DNA from: Oxytricha trifallax
Taxonomy: Eukaryota > Ciliophora > Spirotrichea > Sporadotrichida > Oxytrichidae
NCBI GenBank assembly: GCA_000711775.1
Contig: ARYC01002648.1
Coordinates: 1-64,000, forward strand
Reading direction: 5' to 3'
Length of the DNA: 64,000 nucleotides
The notes under the pieces are model-generated. The model was given only the letters and a program-made list of their open reading frames with translations. It searched no databases and was not told where the DNA came from. The translations under genes were made by a program, and so were the position numbers. Shown piece by piece: positions 23,625-36,444 of the stretch. The first letter of the stretch is position 1. Each line of letters opens with the position of its first letter.

Positions 23625-23979
23625 ATAAATTTTGCGAATATTAATCTTTTTGATCTTCACTCACTAAGATTTGTCTCCCTTCTCTCATACACAATGGGAT
23701 TTGATCTTCAATTAGCCATGATATGACTTTCTGGTTTTAGTTATGGACTTAAACTTGCTTAGAACCTTCCCATTAAATCCTCTAGATCAATGGCCTTGTG
23801 GAAATTGCACTTCTTTATACTCTTTTCGATGTCAGTTTACTAACACGGAACTTCCCACTTTTTTGTTCATCAATCACCAAAGTGCTCTTTTTATTCCCTT
23901 TTTACCGCCTTTCTTTCTTTTCTCTTTTCTAACAATAACTAACTGAAGTATCCTATGACTATGTTTTTATTTTAATCAT
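23625..23979 (-). CDS. Unrecognised basic protein segment
   Basis: ATG 23979-23977 opens 118 clean codons: a lysine/arginine-rich start (Q-K-R-E-K-K-E-R-R-Q-K-G-N-K-K), then K-F-R-V-S-K-L-T-S-K-R-V-Q, then W-L-I-E-D-Q-I-P-L-C-M-R-E-G. At 23640 the sequence turns abruptly to pure A/T, so the coding part seems to stop at a segment boundary. The frame on the opposite strand (23743-23946) is its mirror. Confidence 0.5.
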
Positions 23980-23999
23980 ATAAATAAAATGAATATAAT

Positions 24000-25100
24000 A
24001 ATACATGTAATAACATAATTATATAATTATGAATTAATAATTCTAAATTGCTCTCACCATTATTGTATATGGCTTGCACCATAAATTAATCTTGTGAGTT
24101 ATTAGAGTAATGCATTTAAATCATTAAATAGCAGGAAAGAAAGATTACATTTAAGCTTACACTATATATTATAATGATTAAAAACGATATAATTATGCAT
24201 ATTTGATTTGATTTAGCATTTATATGTTGAAATATAGTTATAAGTAATTAATAATAATAATTATTCACATTTCAAGGAGCGTAGATTATTAACGCTAAGA
24301 AACAAATCTTTTTGATTAGATATCATTCACATTTGCTATTTGCAGTCATATAGTCAGATTTTGAGATACTTAATCAGAAAAAAAAATGAGAAAACAATCA
24401 TAGCATAATTCATAAGGTTAATCCAAGACAACTGATTTCTTAACTTAATAGCAATAGCTTATTTATTTTAATTTAAGTAAACTAGTGATAAATATATAAA
24501 TCTGTTGTGAATCAGTCAACCAGAGTTTCAATAATTTAGCCTCATTTTCTTAATGCAATCATCAACGGGTCAACTTTTAAATAATAATGTTTAATTTTCA
24601 TTAAGATAATAAGCAATAAGATAAGGTTAAGACGCAATGCTTAATAGGCTTTACACTTTACTCCTGAAAGTAATATATAAATTCATTTATTTAAAAGAAT
24701 ATAGTAATATGTTTCGTTATATGATGCATATAAATCAATAATAAAAGAGACTTATCTATTTTTATGCTAATAGCAGTTATCTTGTCTTTTCATAAAGCCA
24801 TGAAAATAAAAAGGATACTCTTTAAGAAGAAACATTATAATATTTATCATACATATTAAAATATTAATAAATATATATATATAAGTTTTTTATTCACGTG
24901 ATATTATTTTTATAATAATTTAGAAGATATATTAAATGGATACGATTTCATTGATTAAAACTCAGTCATCATTGGAAATCTGAATTTTCAGAAAATAAGA
25001 AGCAATCTGTAAATAATCGAGATATTTTATTCATAATTTATTTGAAATGGTTTATATAATAATTAATAAATAAAAATATTACAAAAACTTTTTAAAAAAT
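24000..25100. other. AT-rich spacer, nothing recognised
   Basis: No protein-like frame or repeat was made out. Confidence 0.35.
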
Positions 25101-25129
25101 GCAATAAACATTCGTCTAGCAATGATTGA

Positions 25130-25899
25130 ACCTCACAGTACAACAAGATACATCCTTCAAGAATCATTAACTTTATAGAACCAATATTTTATGGAGTAGT
25201 TACAGAAAATAATTATGATGGGAAGTGCAAGTCACATTTCATGATAAGGGCTCTTATCAAATACAGAAAAGCAGCTATTTAGATAGGTGCAAATTATCAA
25301 ATAAAAAAGGAGATCACTAAGCTAATTGTATTCGCGGACATTTCTTACTTGGACATTTTAGTGAGATTTGGACATGAAATTGTAGAGCTATTAACTGAAC
25401 TCTTATTTCTATTCAGCATCCAAAGATAAACCATTTTAATAAAGCTTTCGAATACTAAGCGGCTTAAAGCTGTAGCATAACAATTATGGATGTTATTTAA
25501 GAGTTATCTTAAACTTATGGGTGGTTTAATTTTCTCCATAACTTAAATTTAAGTTTTCACCAATGATAATTATTGACTCATCAATTTTTGCAATGTTGTC
25601 AACTAGCTAATCATAATAGCAAAATTAAGCTTAAGAATATAAATAGAATCCCACAGTTTATTTCTGAAATAATGAAGAAAAGTCCGAGTATGTTATCAAA
25701 AATATCTTTAAAAAAATATTCAGATAATGCATTTATCCAAGTGCCTTTAGGCAGAATTGATTAAACTTTTGATTAGACTTTTAGAAAATTTGATAGAAAA
25801 TATTTTTTAATTCTGACATGCAGAGCTTAAACTTAGTAAAAATAAAGTAAGTAAATTTATGACAATTTTATGTTTTCTATTTTACAAAAGACTGAATGA
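25130..25899 (+). CDS. Unrecognised coding locus in two frames
   Basis: Frame one, 25130-25576, is 148 codons without TGA and protein-like throughout (N-F-I-E-P-I-F-Y-G-V-V-T-E-N-N; K-L-I-V-F-A-D-I-S-Y-L-D-I-L-V). Frame two, 25573-25899, about 108 codons, starts one base upstream of the first stop and reads Q-C-C-Q-L-A-N-H-N-S-K and S-E-I-M-K-K-S-P-S-M-L-S-K. The handover is in the -1 frame. No ATG is obvious for frame one. It was not matched to a family. Confidence 0.45.
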
Positions 25900-26099
25900 G
25901 TCATTATATACATTAAATGTTATATAAATTCAGAAGAATAACACATAGTGATATTTATCCAAGACTTATTTGATGGTTTTTTAATTTACAATTTTTATTC
26001 TGATTAGGCTTATTTTGATTTAATATAATTAAAACTATTAAATTTTTACAGAAGAAAAAGCTTTTTATTAATAATAATAATAATAACTATTATCTCACA

Positions 26100-27345
26100 T
26101 GATAAGGTTTAGAGGCACCTCGAATATAATTGATTTTAAATCGCTATAAAATGTTCAAGCCTTTTATAATAATGCATTTTTGTTAATTTAGTGTAAGCTC
26201 ATACTACTTCTTTTTCTTTTTTTTGTACGGTCTTCTTCTTCTTTACTTGTTTCCGCTTCTGCCTCTTTTCCTTCCCTTCTTCTTGCCTTTGTGCTTGATC
26301 ATTACATTGTTGCTCTTGCCTATATATTGAATATTTATAGAGATGTAAATATCTTTTTACGAAATGTCACCGTAAAGTCTTAAGCTCATGAGTAGGTCAC
26401 TCTTGAGGAATTGACATAGCTTTTGGAGGCATTTAAAGTTGATTTGTTTCCTATTTTTGTAAGGTTCATCATATGCATTTACTCGGATACAACTATTAGA
26501 GTTAGCTTCTACATTCTTAAGAAGTACTAGTGCTACTTGTTTGTTTGAAAAAGCCTGCAGTGATTGACCCGAAAGTAAGGTATAGTTCAATTTGCCTGTC
26601 AGTTTTACTGCTCATGACACTTAGTGATTAGTTTGTGATTGATCCCATCATCTTTATGGACTTTGCATATTCCTATAGTATATAGTACTTCATTGACTTA
26701 ATATATTATACATTTGATTCTCTTGTATCAACACTTTATTAAAGTTGAGCAAAAATATTTGCTTTTTGTTCTGTTTTAGCTTCAGTTTCTGGATCTTAGA
26801 TTTATTTTAATTAGTTTTATGGTTGCCTGGTATTGAGCATATCATATTAGCTAACTTATTAAGCATTGGAACCTAATTTTAAAAATCAATAATTTCCTGA
26901 ATAATGAATTTTGAGTATTCATTGCTTTGTCTAGTCACTATGCTTGATAAGTTTTCGTAAGATTCGTCACTTTATACTTCTCTGTATTCATCACTCCAAT
27001 ATGAGTAACCTTCATCATAGTAATATATGCTTTTCTATTAAATATTTTGAAAGTATTGTTATTCATGTTACAAACCTTATAATTATTCAATCTATTCTGT
27101 TTATATGTTAATATTGTTATTCTCCTACTCTTTGATCTTACTAAGCAGCTTTCTTTTCAGAAAAGAAAGGTCTAACAATGATATCAAGACTTATTATTGG
27201 TTGGGATGGTACTCTGTTTTCTTTCTCGCTGTGGAATTTTTTATATGCTCTTTATAGCGCGATGAATTTATTGTCAATTTTAATTAGACTAAGAAGTTGT
27301 AATAGTTGTATTACCCAACGTTGGGTGGGAGGTCTCACAGTTATT
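26100..27345 (-). CDS. Unrecognised Q/K-rich gene, several frames
   Basis: The best part, about 27340-26740, is some 200 codons in one frame. It is rich in Gln and charged residues and likely coiled coil (L-L-S-K-I-K-E-Q-E-N-N-N-I-N), with Y-Y-Y-D-E-G-Y-S-Y-W-S-D-E-Y in the middle. Downstream blocks change frame: about 26740-26560 (M-S-S-K-T-D-R-Q-I-E-L-Y-L), 26530-26350 (R-V-N-A-Y-D-E-P-Y-K-N-R-K) and a very basic end near 26320-26215 (G-K-E-K-R-Q-K-R-K-Q-V-K-K-K-K). With TGA as the only stop, open frames arise easily, so the 3' assignments are weaker than the 5' part. Confidence 0.4.
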
Positions 27346-27576
27346 TTTATAAAACTAAAGTTCTTATATAATGGGCTAGCATTGGTTGATTTGATTAAAG
27401 TCTAGTCTGGTAATTATTTCATTTTTATAATAATATGATGCATTATTATTTTTATGGCTTTCAGATAGAGCATTTATATTTCTTTGTTCTCGATGAAGAA
27501 GTCAGTTAACACATTTTGTGTTAATTTATTTTCTCATTTTTTTATGCAGATAAAATTTATAATTTTGTTGCATTAA

Positions 27577-27615
27577 TTTCTGATCAATCTACAAACTCTG
27601 TAGATTGATCAGAAA
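27577..27615. repeat. Perfect 17-bp inverted repeat
   Basis: TTTCTGATCAATCTACA and its exact complement flank a 5-base loop (AACTC). This is one of the strongest short hairpins in the window. It lies about 230 bp upstream of the leftward gene ending near 26100. Function unknown. Confidence 0.7.
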
Positions 27616-28529
27616 TATCATAGAAGAAATGCTTCATAAATCAAAATAGTACATAAGAAAGTCGAATATATTTTCAATTTAATAAATTAACTTATAGAAA
27701 AGCAATATATCAGATTAAAATGTCCACAGATTTGATAGAAGAAGGTTTCATTCAATAGTGGCTCAAGAATAGCTTACTTAATATATGTGATTAATATTAG
27801 TTAATTAATTTTTTAATTATTATAAAAACATCTACTCTCTATAATGTCTGTCATATATGCCATTAAATTTACAGAGTATACAGCTAAGGTAAGATATGAA
27901 TATTAAGAATTAAAGTTTCAGAAGACATATATATATATATATCACATTGCTATAGAAATTCTCGATTTCCTATAATTTAATTTCGAAGTAGATCAAGAGA
28001 AGGGATATAATAGAGATATCTTCGATCAATATCCGATATGCGCAATATAAAGTTGTTTTTTTTTAAAGAATAAAGCAATACTCGCCATCAGTTGATGCTA
28101 TTGATTGATGCAACATAAATTGCTCTAAAATGCAAGACATGTCATCTGAAATACTCTAAGAGTCAAAGTATATTTCAGTAAAACATAGAGGAATAATAAC
28201 TGCCATTTAACTAATAAAAGATAAGGATAGAGAGATATCTGATTCAAAAAGAAATTGCGGCAAAAACTTCTTTTGTAAATAATATTTGGGCCATAACTTT
28301 ATGCTTAGGAGGGTATAAAAGTAAATATAAAAGGAAACTATATATTTATATTAAATTTTTTTATTATTCTATCAAAGTAAGTTGTCTGCTATTAAATCGA
28401 CTATGTATAATAAAAATTTTAATTATGAAAAATAAGTGAAAATATTTATTTTAAAATGAAAATTTAAGCAGCTTAATAGAATACTTATTATAACAATCAG
28501 AATATGAATTAAAATAACGTTACTTAGTC

Positions 28530-28770
28530 AAGCCACTCTACTTAAGATTGTCGAATATTTCCTCCTTGAATTCGATGAATCTCTCTTCTGTTTAGTTCTA
28601 CTGCGAATTGTCTGTTTTGTGCTACACTGGCTCTTGCTTGGCTAGACCTCTATACAAAATAAAAATTAGATATGTTTTTTTGTAACTTACATTCTTGTGA
28701 GTGTAACCGCTCCATCAGACATGATATAGGTTTCCATTCCTAAATAATAATTTCAATTTAATTTATTAAT
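28530..28770 (-). CDS. Short two-exon coding segment, unknown
   Basis: Leftward, a short exon M-S-D-G-A-V-T-L-T-R (about 28725-28691) ends at a GTAAGT donor. A 41-nt AT-rich intron (28690-28650) ends in TAG, and the next block is protein-like (A-S-V-A-Q-N-R-Q-F-A-V-E-L-N-R-R-E-I). The same design is found at 53590-53830: S-D-A-D-G-C-T-A-L-T, a GTAAGT donor and a 40-nt intron. Upstream AT sequence (ATAATAGGAAATT) is shared too. The exon-2 frame is not consistent with simple splicing in either copy. Confidence 0.35.
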
Positions 28771-28799
28771 TTCCTATTATATATTGTAAATCGTAATTT

Positions 28800-30700
28800 A
28801 TACTAAGTATTAGTTATACTCTATAATCTAAATACAAGGAGAACAATTTTATACTTGATTAAAACTAACTAAATACAATTTAGATGAATATCAATAAGAA
28901 ACTGATGAATTAACTAATTTTGCTAGAGAATTCATCAGAATAATTTAAAGTAAAGACTTTTTTATTTAGATACATCAAGAAAGGTAATTAAATTTCTTAG
29001 TTCTTGATATCAGAGTTATAGCACACAAGTTATTATCACAAAGAAACATCACAACCACTTTGAATTTACAAGTTAGATTTATAACAATATAAATATTATT
29101 AGGACTTATCTGTTCGAGATTAATGTTCTATAAATTTTGATTTAGATTTTTTGACAGATATGCAGGATATACCTCAAACTGGCAATGTCATGGTATTTAA
29201 ATAAACAGTATAAGTAGAGGTTTTCTTTATCATGTTTTAATTCTAAAGCTCAGGAAAAAACCAAACAAATATTATAGATTCATAAACGAAAAGGAATAAT
29301 TGAGGGTGATGGAGATTATTTACAACTCATTTCAAATTTACATGCAAAATAAGAAGCAACTTTCTCTAATTTTGCTCTTCAATATTGCTAAAGCAATAAT
29401 TTTGGCAATAAAAAAGATTCATCAATAAATATGACAGAATTTTTGACTATAGTAAGAGAATAATCTAAGATGTCATGAACCATAGAAGGATAAAAAAAGA
29501 TAAAAATAAATATTAAAGGGAATGACAAAAATTAGCAACAACTTGTAGTATATCTAATAAAGTCAATTAGATAGCAATTTTGTTATTTTTTAAGGAATTG
29601 TTGCAAAAACTAAATTAAAATAATAAATCAGATTGAATATCAAATAAATATTAGAAAATATTATGATTTTATATAACCTACAAACGGGACCTAGGTTAAT
29701 ATGATTACCAATATCAAATTAAAAACTAGAATGTTTAGTATGTAACTAGAAATCATATATTTTATATATAAGATACTATGTTGCGTCATTTACTAAATTT
29801 ATTTATAAGAACATGTAATTAATATAGGATTTATTTAATAAAAGCAAAGAAAACAATAAGAAAGGATAAAAAGTATCAATAAACAAATTATAAATTTGAC
29901 AATCACTTATTAAAATAATTAAGAATGACTTAATAAAGATATTATAATATTTATAATTCAACATAGAGAGATAAAAAACACTAATTAAAACATTTTTTTA
30001 AAATAAAAAATAAATAATATATTAAACGCTTAAAATTTAAATTAAAGGAGATTTACATTAAATATAAATTAAAAATCTAATTAATTAAAATATTTGAAAA
30101 TCTAAATATCTAATGATAAAACAAATATGAATATTCACATTAGTCAAATATAAAATTAATTAATAAATTTAATTAAAAAATGATTTAAATAATGACAAAA
30201 ATGATTAAGATTATGTGGAATTATACAAAAATAAAGAAATATAAATTTATAGAAAACAACAGGATCATCAATGAAAAAAATAAAATATTTGAAAAAAAAT
30301 AGAATAACTAACAGTATAGATGCAACTACAAGAATAACATCAAAAATGTTAAAGTCAACCCAATATTTCAAACTAAATTCCATCAAATAAATCTTAACTA
30401 CCTACAAATGGGAGTGCATGTACATTAAAAAAGGAATGTAATTTAATGATAAGTTAGATAATCATAATATTAATAATAATAAAAATATGAAAATACAGTA
30501 AGTAATTAAATAGATAGAAATATGTTGGTTAAACATACAAAAAATAATAGATACGAGAAAGAAGATAAAAAAATATAAATTAAATATAATGTCTTCAAAA
30601 TATATAACAAACAATGTTAAATATTGTCAAATACGGTGAAACAGGCATAATCATGATATATAAACAGTACTTAAGAGTTTTAAAATTCATGAGAAATTCA
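28800..30700. other. AT-rich spacer, nothing recognised
   Basis: Strongly A-rich DNA. Apparent frames consist of simple K/I/N/F and were not taken as genes. Confidence 0.35.
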
Positions 30701-30711
30701 ACTTGTTGCAT

Positions 30712-30900
30712 AAAGGATCCAAAATCTAGGTCTATCTTGGCTCATCCATAAAGAGCCTCGGGTAACTCATCCAAGTATGTGTAGCTACTGATCATAGTTT
30801 ATTGAGCTCCTCTTTCAAACCTTACACCTCAGGAGTTGCCCAGATAATTACTCTTGGAGATACAAGTGCTGGCAGCTAAGGGAAGAGGGCTTAAAAATTG
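30712..30900 (+). CDS. GC-richer coding-like island
   Basis: About 190 bp stands out from flanking AT DNA. One rightward frame has no TGA and reads V-Y-L-G-S-S-I-K-S-L-G and S-G-V-A-Q-I-I-T-L-G-D-T-S-A-G. Sharp composition edges on both sides are typical of an isolated macronuclear-destined segment. Family not recognised. Confidence 0.4.
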
Positions 30901-31087
30901 TAATAATTCATCTTACATATCATCAAATTACTTTCTATTAAGAATGTTATTAGTTTCTTCTTCAATAATAATCATAATAATCAATCCATATTTATTGCTT
31001 TTGTTCCCTTGATAAGATATTTTATTAATAAGTATATATTTCAAGCCTATTAATTAATTAACTCAATGTAAATTCATCATGATTCAA

Positions 31088-31887
31088 TCAGCTTTCTTAT
31101 TTTTCATTTTAACTGTTTTTTTTTAAATTTCTTTATTGTTTATACTTCAAAGATTAGAGTGATTATTTTTATTCCTTAACTTAGTTGTCAAATAGTTGGA
31201 CTTGAAATCTTTAGATCTCTTGATTTCGTTGTCTTATTGTTTATGTCGTCTTCACAACCTACTCCCTACTCCTTAGTATTTTTTATATATCAACTTGTAC
31301 TTAAAGTTTTTCTCCTGGATACAAAGATTTCTATTATTGTAAATAACCTTCAATTTTCATATCAAGTTGAATAATAGCTTCAATATTATTTTATATAGAG
31401 TAAGCATGATGACTTTGAATGTAGAATGCCTTTCCAGTTTATTCTATTGAAAATCTATATTTTCATTATTTATGATTCTTACATCATTTTCTAAACATTA
31501 ATCTTATATAAAATTGTCCAGAGGAAGAAAATCTTTTAAAAGTCATATATATATTTATTTCCATAATTTAAAGTCATTCTCAAAATATAACCTGTCTATA
31601 AAGATAGCTTAAATACTTAAGCTTTTGAAATTAAACTCATTGATGTTTTGTTCTCTTAATATTTTGCATTTTCTTTTACTTAGCTTACATATTAATCATT
31701 TACGTACTGTATACAAGGATATATTCTTCTTAAATTTATTGACTTCTTCAACTCTTGTTTTCAAAATTGATATTGAATAAGAATAATTTCACTGATATCT
31801 TTTATTACAATTAGTTACTTATTGAATCATAATATGAGGTATAGGCATTGTAATGACTTAGTATTAGAATAGAGTTTGATCTGCCAT
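31088..31887 (-). pseudogene. Unrecognised coiled-coil gene with in-frame TGAs
   Basis: ATG 31887 starts M-A-D-Q-T-L-F-Q-Y-Q-V. One register then runs ~150 codons with protein-like sequence on both sides of TGA codons at 31791, 31698 and 31545 (for example D-R-L-Y-F-E-N-D-F-K-L-W-K before and L-L-K-D-F-L-P-L-D-N-F after). A one-base shift near 31445 leads into ~110 codons of Gln-rich coiled coil (D-M-K-I-E-G-Y-L-Q-Q-Q-K; R-Q-R-N-Q-E-I-Q-R-F-Q) ending at TGA 31088. Either a decayed gene or one using TGA as sense; no homolog recognised. Confidence 0.5.
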
Positions 31888-31889
31888 TA

Positions 31890-32760
31890 ATTGTGTAATT
31901 TTTTTAATTTGAGAGTTGTTCTCAAATATAATTAGAATATGTAATTATGGTATTAACATTAGAATATGATAGGTCCTAAAATAGACATTTATGAATAAGA
32001 ATTCCTGGAATGTATAAAAAGTGATTAAATAGAGAGATTTTAAGAATAGACTAAGTTACTCAATCTTGAATCATAACAAGTGGTCTTCAGTTCTGCGATA
32101 TACTATTGCTTACTTTGTATTATGTCTGAGATATCCAAACTAACTTTGATAAATTTGCAGAGGCCTATTAACAAACATTTCACTTTCTGTTGATCGGTAG
32201 TCATCACTAATAAGAGCAAATTAAATTTATAGTAATCTATCTTATAAACTAATAAGATTAATTAATATATTTAGCATTATTTTAATTTATTCATTGCTTG
32301 ATTAATTAATATCTAAATCTGTGTAGGTTCCTATATATTTATTGTGTTTATACTTGACAATTAGAAAAAAATAAAATAGAAATTTTAAATAATTTATATA
32401 TATCTATCCTCAATTATATTTTATCTCTCTAATATAAGGCTTTTTATTACAATCAAATTGTTATTAAAATTATTAAAAATTTAATTTAAATTTTTAAACC
32501 TATTTAATCTAAAATATGATTAATATTTTAAACTTATTTTTATTTAATTATTAAATATAAAAATAAAATAAATTAAAAAAATAAAAATAAAAGCATGGGA
32601 TAATAAGTGATATGAAAAATAAATGTAAATTAAAGTGTCATATATTAAAGTATACAAACATATTATAGTAATTTATTAGTTAAAGTCAAAAAATAAAATT
32701 ATTTTAAAAATAGTTACTTATTTTAAGGTTTTGCTTAGCATAATCTCCATAATAAAAAAT
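31890..32760. other. AT-rich spacer, nothing recognised
   Basis: No convincing frame; extremely AT-rich from 32250 to 32700. Confidence 0.4.
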
Positions 32761-32799
32761 TCTAATCGCATTAAACTAAGTTCTATCAGGAAATAGCGT

Positions 32800-33000
32800 A
32801 AAAAATGATCATGAAAATTTTTGAAGGATTTTAAAAGAAAGTTTTGACAATAAAACTGAGTTATTAGACCATGATGATGGAAATGGTTCAACCCATGAAT
32901 TTGATAATAAAAATAAAATGTTTGAATCTCAATTCTATTTAGTTTCTTAAGAAAGAAATTAAAATGGTAAAATTTAAAACAATCATCTATAATGAATAGT
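32800..33000 (+). CDS. Unrecognised coding segment
   Basis: The rightward frame reads R-I-L-K-E-S-F-D-N-K-T-E-L-L-D-H-D-D-G-N, with acidic and Asn-rich composition. A TGA lies just upstream of this block (N-D-H-E-N-F before it) in the same frame. Confidence 0.35.
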
Positions 33001-34374
33001 TAATTTATCGTTTTTCAAACACCCTTATAAAAATGATATCTATCTTTTAATTAATTGCAAAATGATATAGATTATGGATAAAAAATTAATATCTTTGTTA
33101 TACCATCAAACAAAATGAAACAGTTTTCTATTTGTTTCCAAATAAAATAAATAATAAACTAGGGAGAAGAGAGAATATATATAAATAAAATAAGATATGA
33201 TGATAGACTTATTTGATAAAATTATGGTTTTATTTATATATTAGAGACACAAAAATATTTAATTAAAAAATGGTAATTAGTTCTTAAACATAGGAGTTTT
33301 TATTGGTTTGATTGATATAAGTGTAATTATCAAACTTAGAATTAATCTGATCCCTACCATATTATTCATCTTAACTATAAAGTTAATGATTGTATTTATA
33401 AGAACAGAAGAAAAACAGACTATTCTCTTACATATTGAATCACATAAATGTAATAAATAGAAATATGGATAATTCTCAAGCCTTTGAGAATCTGTATAAT
33501 AATTTGACTTTGAGTTAAGCTTTTTACTTTATAATTCATAGACCTTTATTAAAATCAAAGGGCAATAACTTATAATATATAAATTGTAGTATTCCAGTGT
33601 TAAAATAGTCTAGTCAGTTTAGATAATGGCAATGTTTAGCGAAATTCAAGAGAAAACATTTAAAATTCCAATTATTTTTTTGAAAGATATGCAAGGGATA
33701 GATTAAAAATGATTTTTATCACCTAAGAAGGCTTCATTTAAGAATCTAATATATAATGAAAGTTATATCTCATTTAAATTTAATTATCATTAATAAAGTT
33801 TGAAATAATACTAAAATTACCTAAAATAATCTTTAATAAAATATAATTAAAGTCAATAAATCTAAAGAACATATTAGATTATAATATTCTGAAGAAAAGA
33901 CTCCTTTCAAATCAGAAATTCACTGTTAAACCTTATTTTAATACTGAGTTAACTAATATATTATAACAAAATAATCTAGTTTATGAGGAAATTACTCAAT
34001 TTAATCTGTTTATAGTAATCTCTATTTATATTTATTAATTATATATTTTTAAAATTTGGTTATGAAAAAATAATTCTTTAATTACAACTAAAATTCGAAT
34101 TAGTTATTTATGTTTAACCCTTTGAAATAGACAGTTAAATCAAATTTACTATGTTATATCTACACAAATAATAATATTCAACTTAAATTGACTGTTATAT
34201 TTTAACACCCAATTTAATTTTAATTAAATTGGTACTTTCCTTTTTCTTTTAACAAACTGATTATATCAATTTATAAATGATTTTATTTAATTTTATAAAT
34301 GATTTTATTTCGCTTACAATTTCAGATTTAACTGCTTTAATTCAATTAACAAGTATATATCTCAGTGGCAACAT

Positions 34375-34540
34375 AATTATTGTCTCTGGTGGATGCCTAT
34401 AATTTTCACACTTTGACCTTATTCCACTATCTACAGCACCTTTGAGTTGTTGTTAGGTGTAATTTTGACGCTTTCAGTCATTATCTTTTCTAATTCAACT
34501 TCTTCAAGAAAGTGAATATCAACACTGCAACAATATCATT
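34375..34540 (-). CDS. Unrecognised coding segment
   Basis: About 50 leftward codons read F-L-E-E-V-E-L-E-K-I-M-T-E-S-V-K-I-T-P and end at TGA near 34375. The segment is bounded by AT-rich DNA on both sides. Directly upstream, two 18-bp copies of TTATAAATGATTTTATTT sit in tandem (about 34270-34308). Confidence 0.35.
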
Positions 34541-34989
34541 TCAGTGGGTTTGCTCAATCTTTGAGGTTTTATCTTAGTTCGGTTTTAAATGCAATTTTCT
34601 GAAAGAAAAAATTAAATTTAATTGATTTGTGGCTTCAAATAAAATAAATAACAATATAAATATTGCTAATACACATCTATAAATGTATTATAAGGGGTGT
34701 ATTAAACCACTTATTGACTACACTATAATTGTAAACTGAGAGAAATTGATTGATTATGATTTATAGACTGCCCGTTTATCTTTACTCAGAAGATCTATTG
34801 AGATCTCTGCTGTCATAACTAGCTAATATATACTCAGCGATTATACGTGGGAGAATATAATTGAACATAGTTTAAAATACTATCAACTTGGCAATTAAAT
34901 TCTATACTATTACCAGATTACTAACAGTATTAAGCTATTTATTTAATGAATAATTGGGAATTTAAATGAGATTTAATAGATGAATTCTC

Positions 34990-35640
34990 TAATATGATTA
35001 TTCAAAAGTAAATAAAACTCAGTAATCTGAATAACAGCCACCTATACAACTCAAACGGATTTAACTAGGTCAACTGCAATTTGGTAAATTGTTCTCTCAT
35101 TAATGCTGTTTTTACTAGACAACTATTTAACAGAGCAATTCTACTTTAATTAATTTTAAATATTCGTTTACTCCACTATCATTTGATAATAATTAAAAAT
35201 ATATAATTTTAAGATTAAATGACGTTAAAACTATTTATATATTTTACCGAAAATTAACCTTGATTATGATAAACTTGTTGATTTAGATAATCTGATATTT
35301 ACTTTAAGCTAGAAGACTTGCATGTTAACTTTGTTACTTCACCCTAATAGAGAAGAATTTTCTAACTACAACTTGATTTTATTGTTTATTAAATATGATA
35401 CTAACTCGCCAAGTAAATTAGGTCACGTTATTCCTCTATATTTACCAGCAACTATATTATTAGACACCTAAATGTGGTAGAAATAGAAATAGTGGTAGAC
35501 TAGCTAAGCTTAGAATACTCTAATGAATCGTTTCTAAATGGTAAAGAAGAGGATTTGATGATGTAGATGCTACAATGAATGTAAACATCACTGAAGTTAT
35601 GATTAAGGGAATACCCATCCAATAAATTTTAACAAATTAA
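34990..35640 (+). CDS. Unrecognised gene, first part
   Basis: Rightward blocks: about 35000-35150 (N-S-H-L-Y-N-S-N-G-F-N-Q-V), 35258-35558 (about 100 codons, including K-I-N-L-D-Y-D-K-L-V-D-L-D-N and P-N-R-E-E-F-S-N-Y-N-L-I-L-L), then a frame change into G-F-D-D-V-D-A-T-M-N-V-N-I-T-E-V. A short AT-rich gap separates this from the frame beginning at 35680. It is likely the same locus. Confidence 0.4.
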
Positions 35641-35679
35641 ATATATATTGCTTTAATAATAGTTATTTACTTATGATTG

Positions 35680-36375
35680 ATGCACATGAGAGTGCCTATT
35701 TTTACAGATATAGATATTGTTAAGAAAAGGTATCACTGGGTCCATGCTGATTTGAATGATTGTAAACTAGTTTTTATTGGATTAAAAGACGAGACTCAAT
35801 TAGCAATACAATGTTAAACTTTTATATAGATAGAAATTAAAATCCTGAGTTAACATTAATGTTACTATTTCCATTAGTTTTGTTTCGCATATACATCAAT
35901 TATTAATTTTATTTTAGTGTCTATTATTTAGTTATAAATAAGTCAGATGAATATTTAATTGCCAAATAATTCAGGTAAATGTTTAGAGATTGGTTGGGTT
36001 GCTTTCTTGAATTCAATCTATTCTCACTTCAACAAGACTTGACTTATCTCACGAGGCTTAAGTACTGCTCAAAATGACGGCTCCAAGGAAATTTCTAACA
36101 CTTTTCGATATTAATTAAACAAGAAATCCTTGAGTGCATATAAAGAAGAGCATCAATCTGCGAATCAAGGAAGTAATAACACTTGTTTGAGTTAATTGTA
36201 GGCTGAGAGAACTGTTGTTGAAGCTCTAGTTGTGTAAATGACAATCTTCAAATCTTTCTCAACCAGATAAACACTTCTATAACTATAAAATAATAATTAT
36301 ATAAGACATCAATACATTTGGATAGTAGAAACAGATAAAATATGTTATGTAGTACTTTGCTAAGAAAGGAAATGA
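35680..36375 (+). pseudogene. Unrecognised gene, long frame with one TGA
   Basis: ATG 35680 opens 232 codons in one register to TGA 36373-36375, broken only by TGA 36040-36042. Before it: R-V-P-I-F-T-D-I-D-I-V-K-K-R-Y-H-W and L-E-I-G-W-V-A-F-L-N-S-I-Y. After it: L-I-S-R-G-L-S-T-A-Q-N-D-G-S-K and L-Q-A-E-R-T-V-V-E-A-L. A following piece in another frame (F-A-K-K-G-N-E-Y-F-T-G-S) ends near 36410. No family recognised. Confidence 0.45.
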
Positions 36376-36444
36376 ATATTTCACTGGTAGTTTGATAGAA
36401 AGCAATTGATAATTAAATATTCATTTTGATAATAATAACAGTGG

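Noticed and set aside
23743..23946. 67-residue frame on the plus strand
   Set aside because: Antisense shadow of a longer, better minus-strand coding segment (23979-23625).
27178..27405. 75-residue hydrophobic frame on the plus strand
   Set aside because: The opposite strand gives a longer Gln-rich frame that continues for about 200 codons.
30156..30386. 76-residue hydrophobic frame, minus strand
   Set aside because: F/I/L/K/N-only composition in a very AT-rich spacer; nothing beyond chance in a code with fewer stops.
34270..34308. Tandem 18-bp AT repeat as a regulatory site
   Set aside because: Two copies of simple A/T sequence in AT-rich DNA are not evidence of function.
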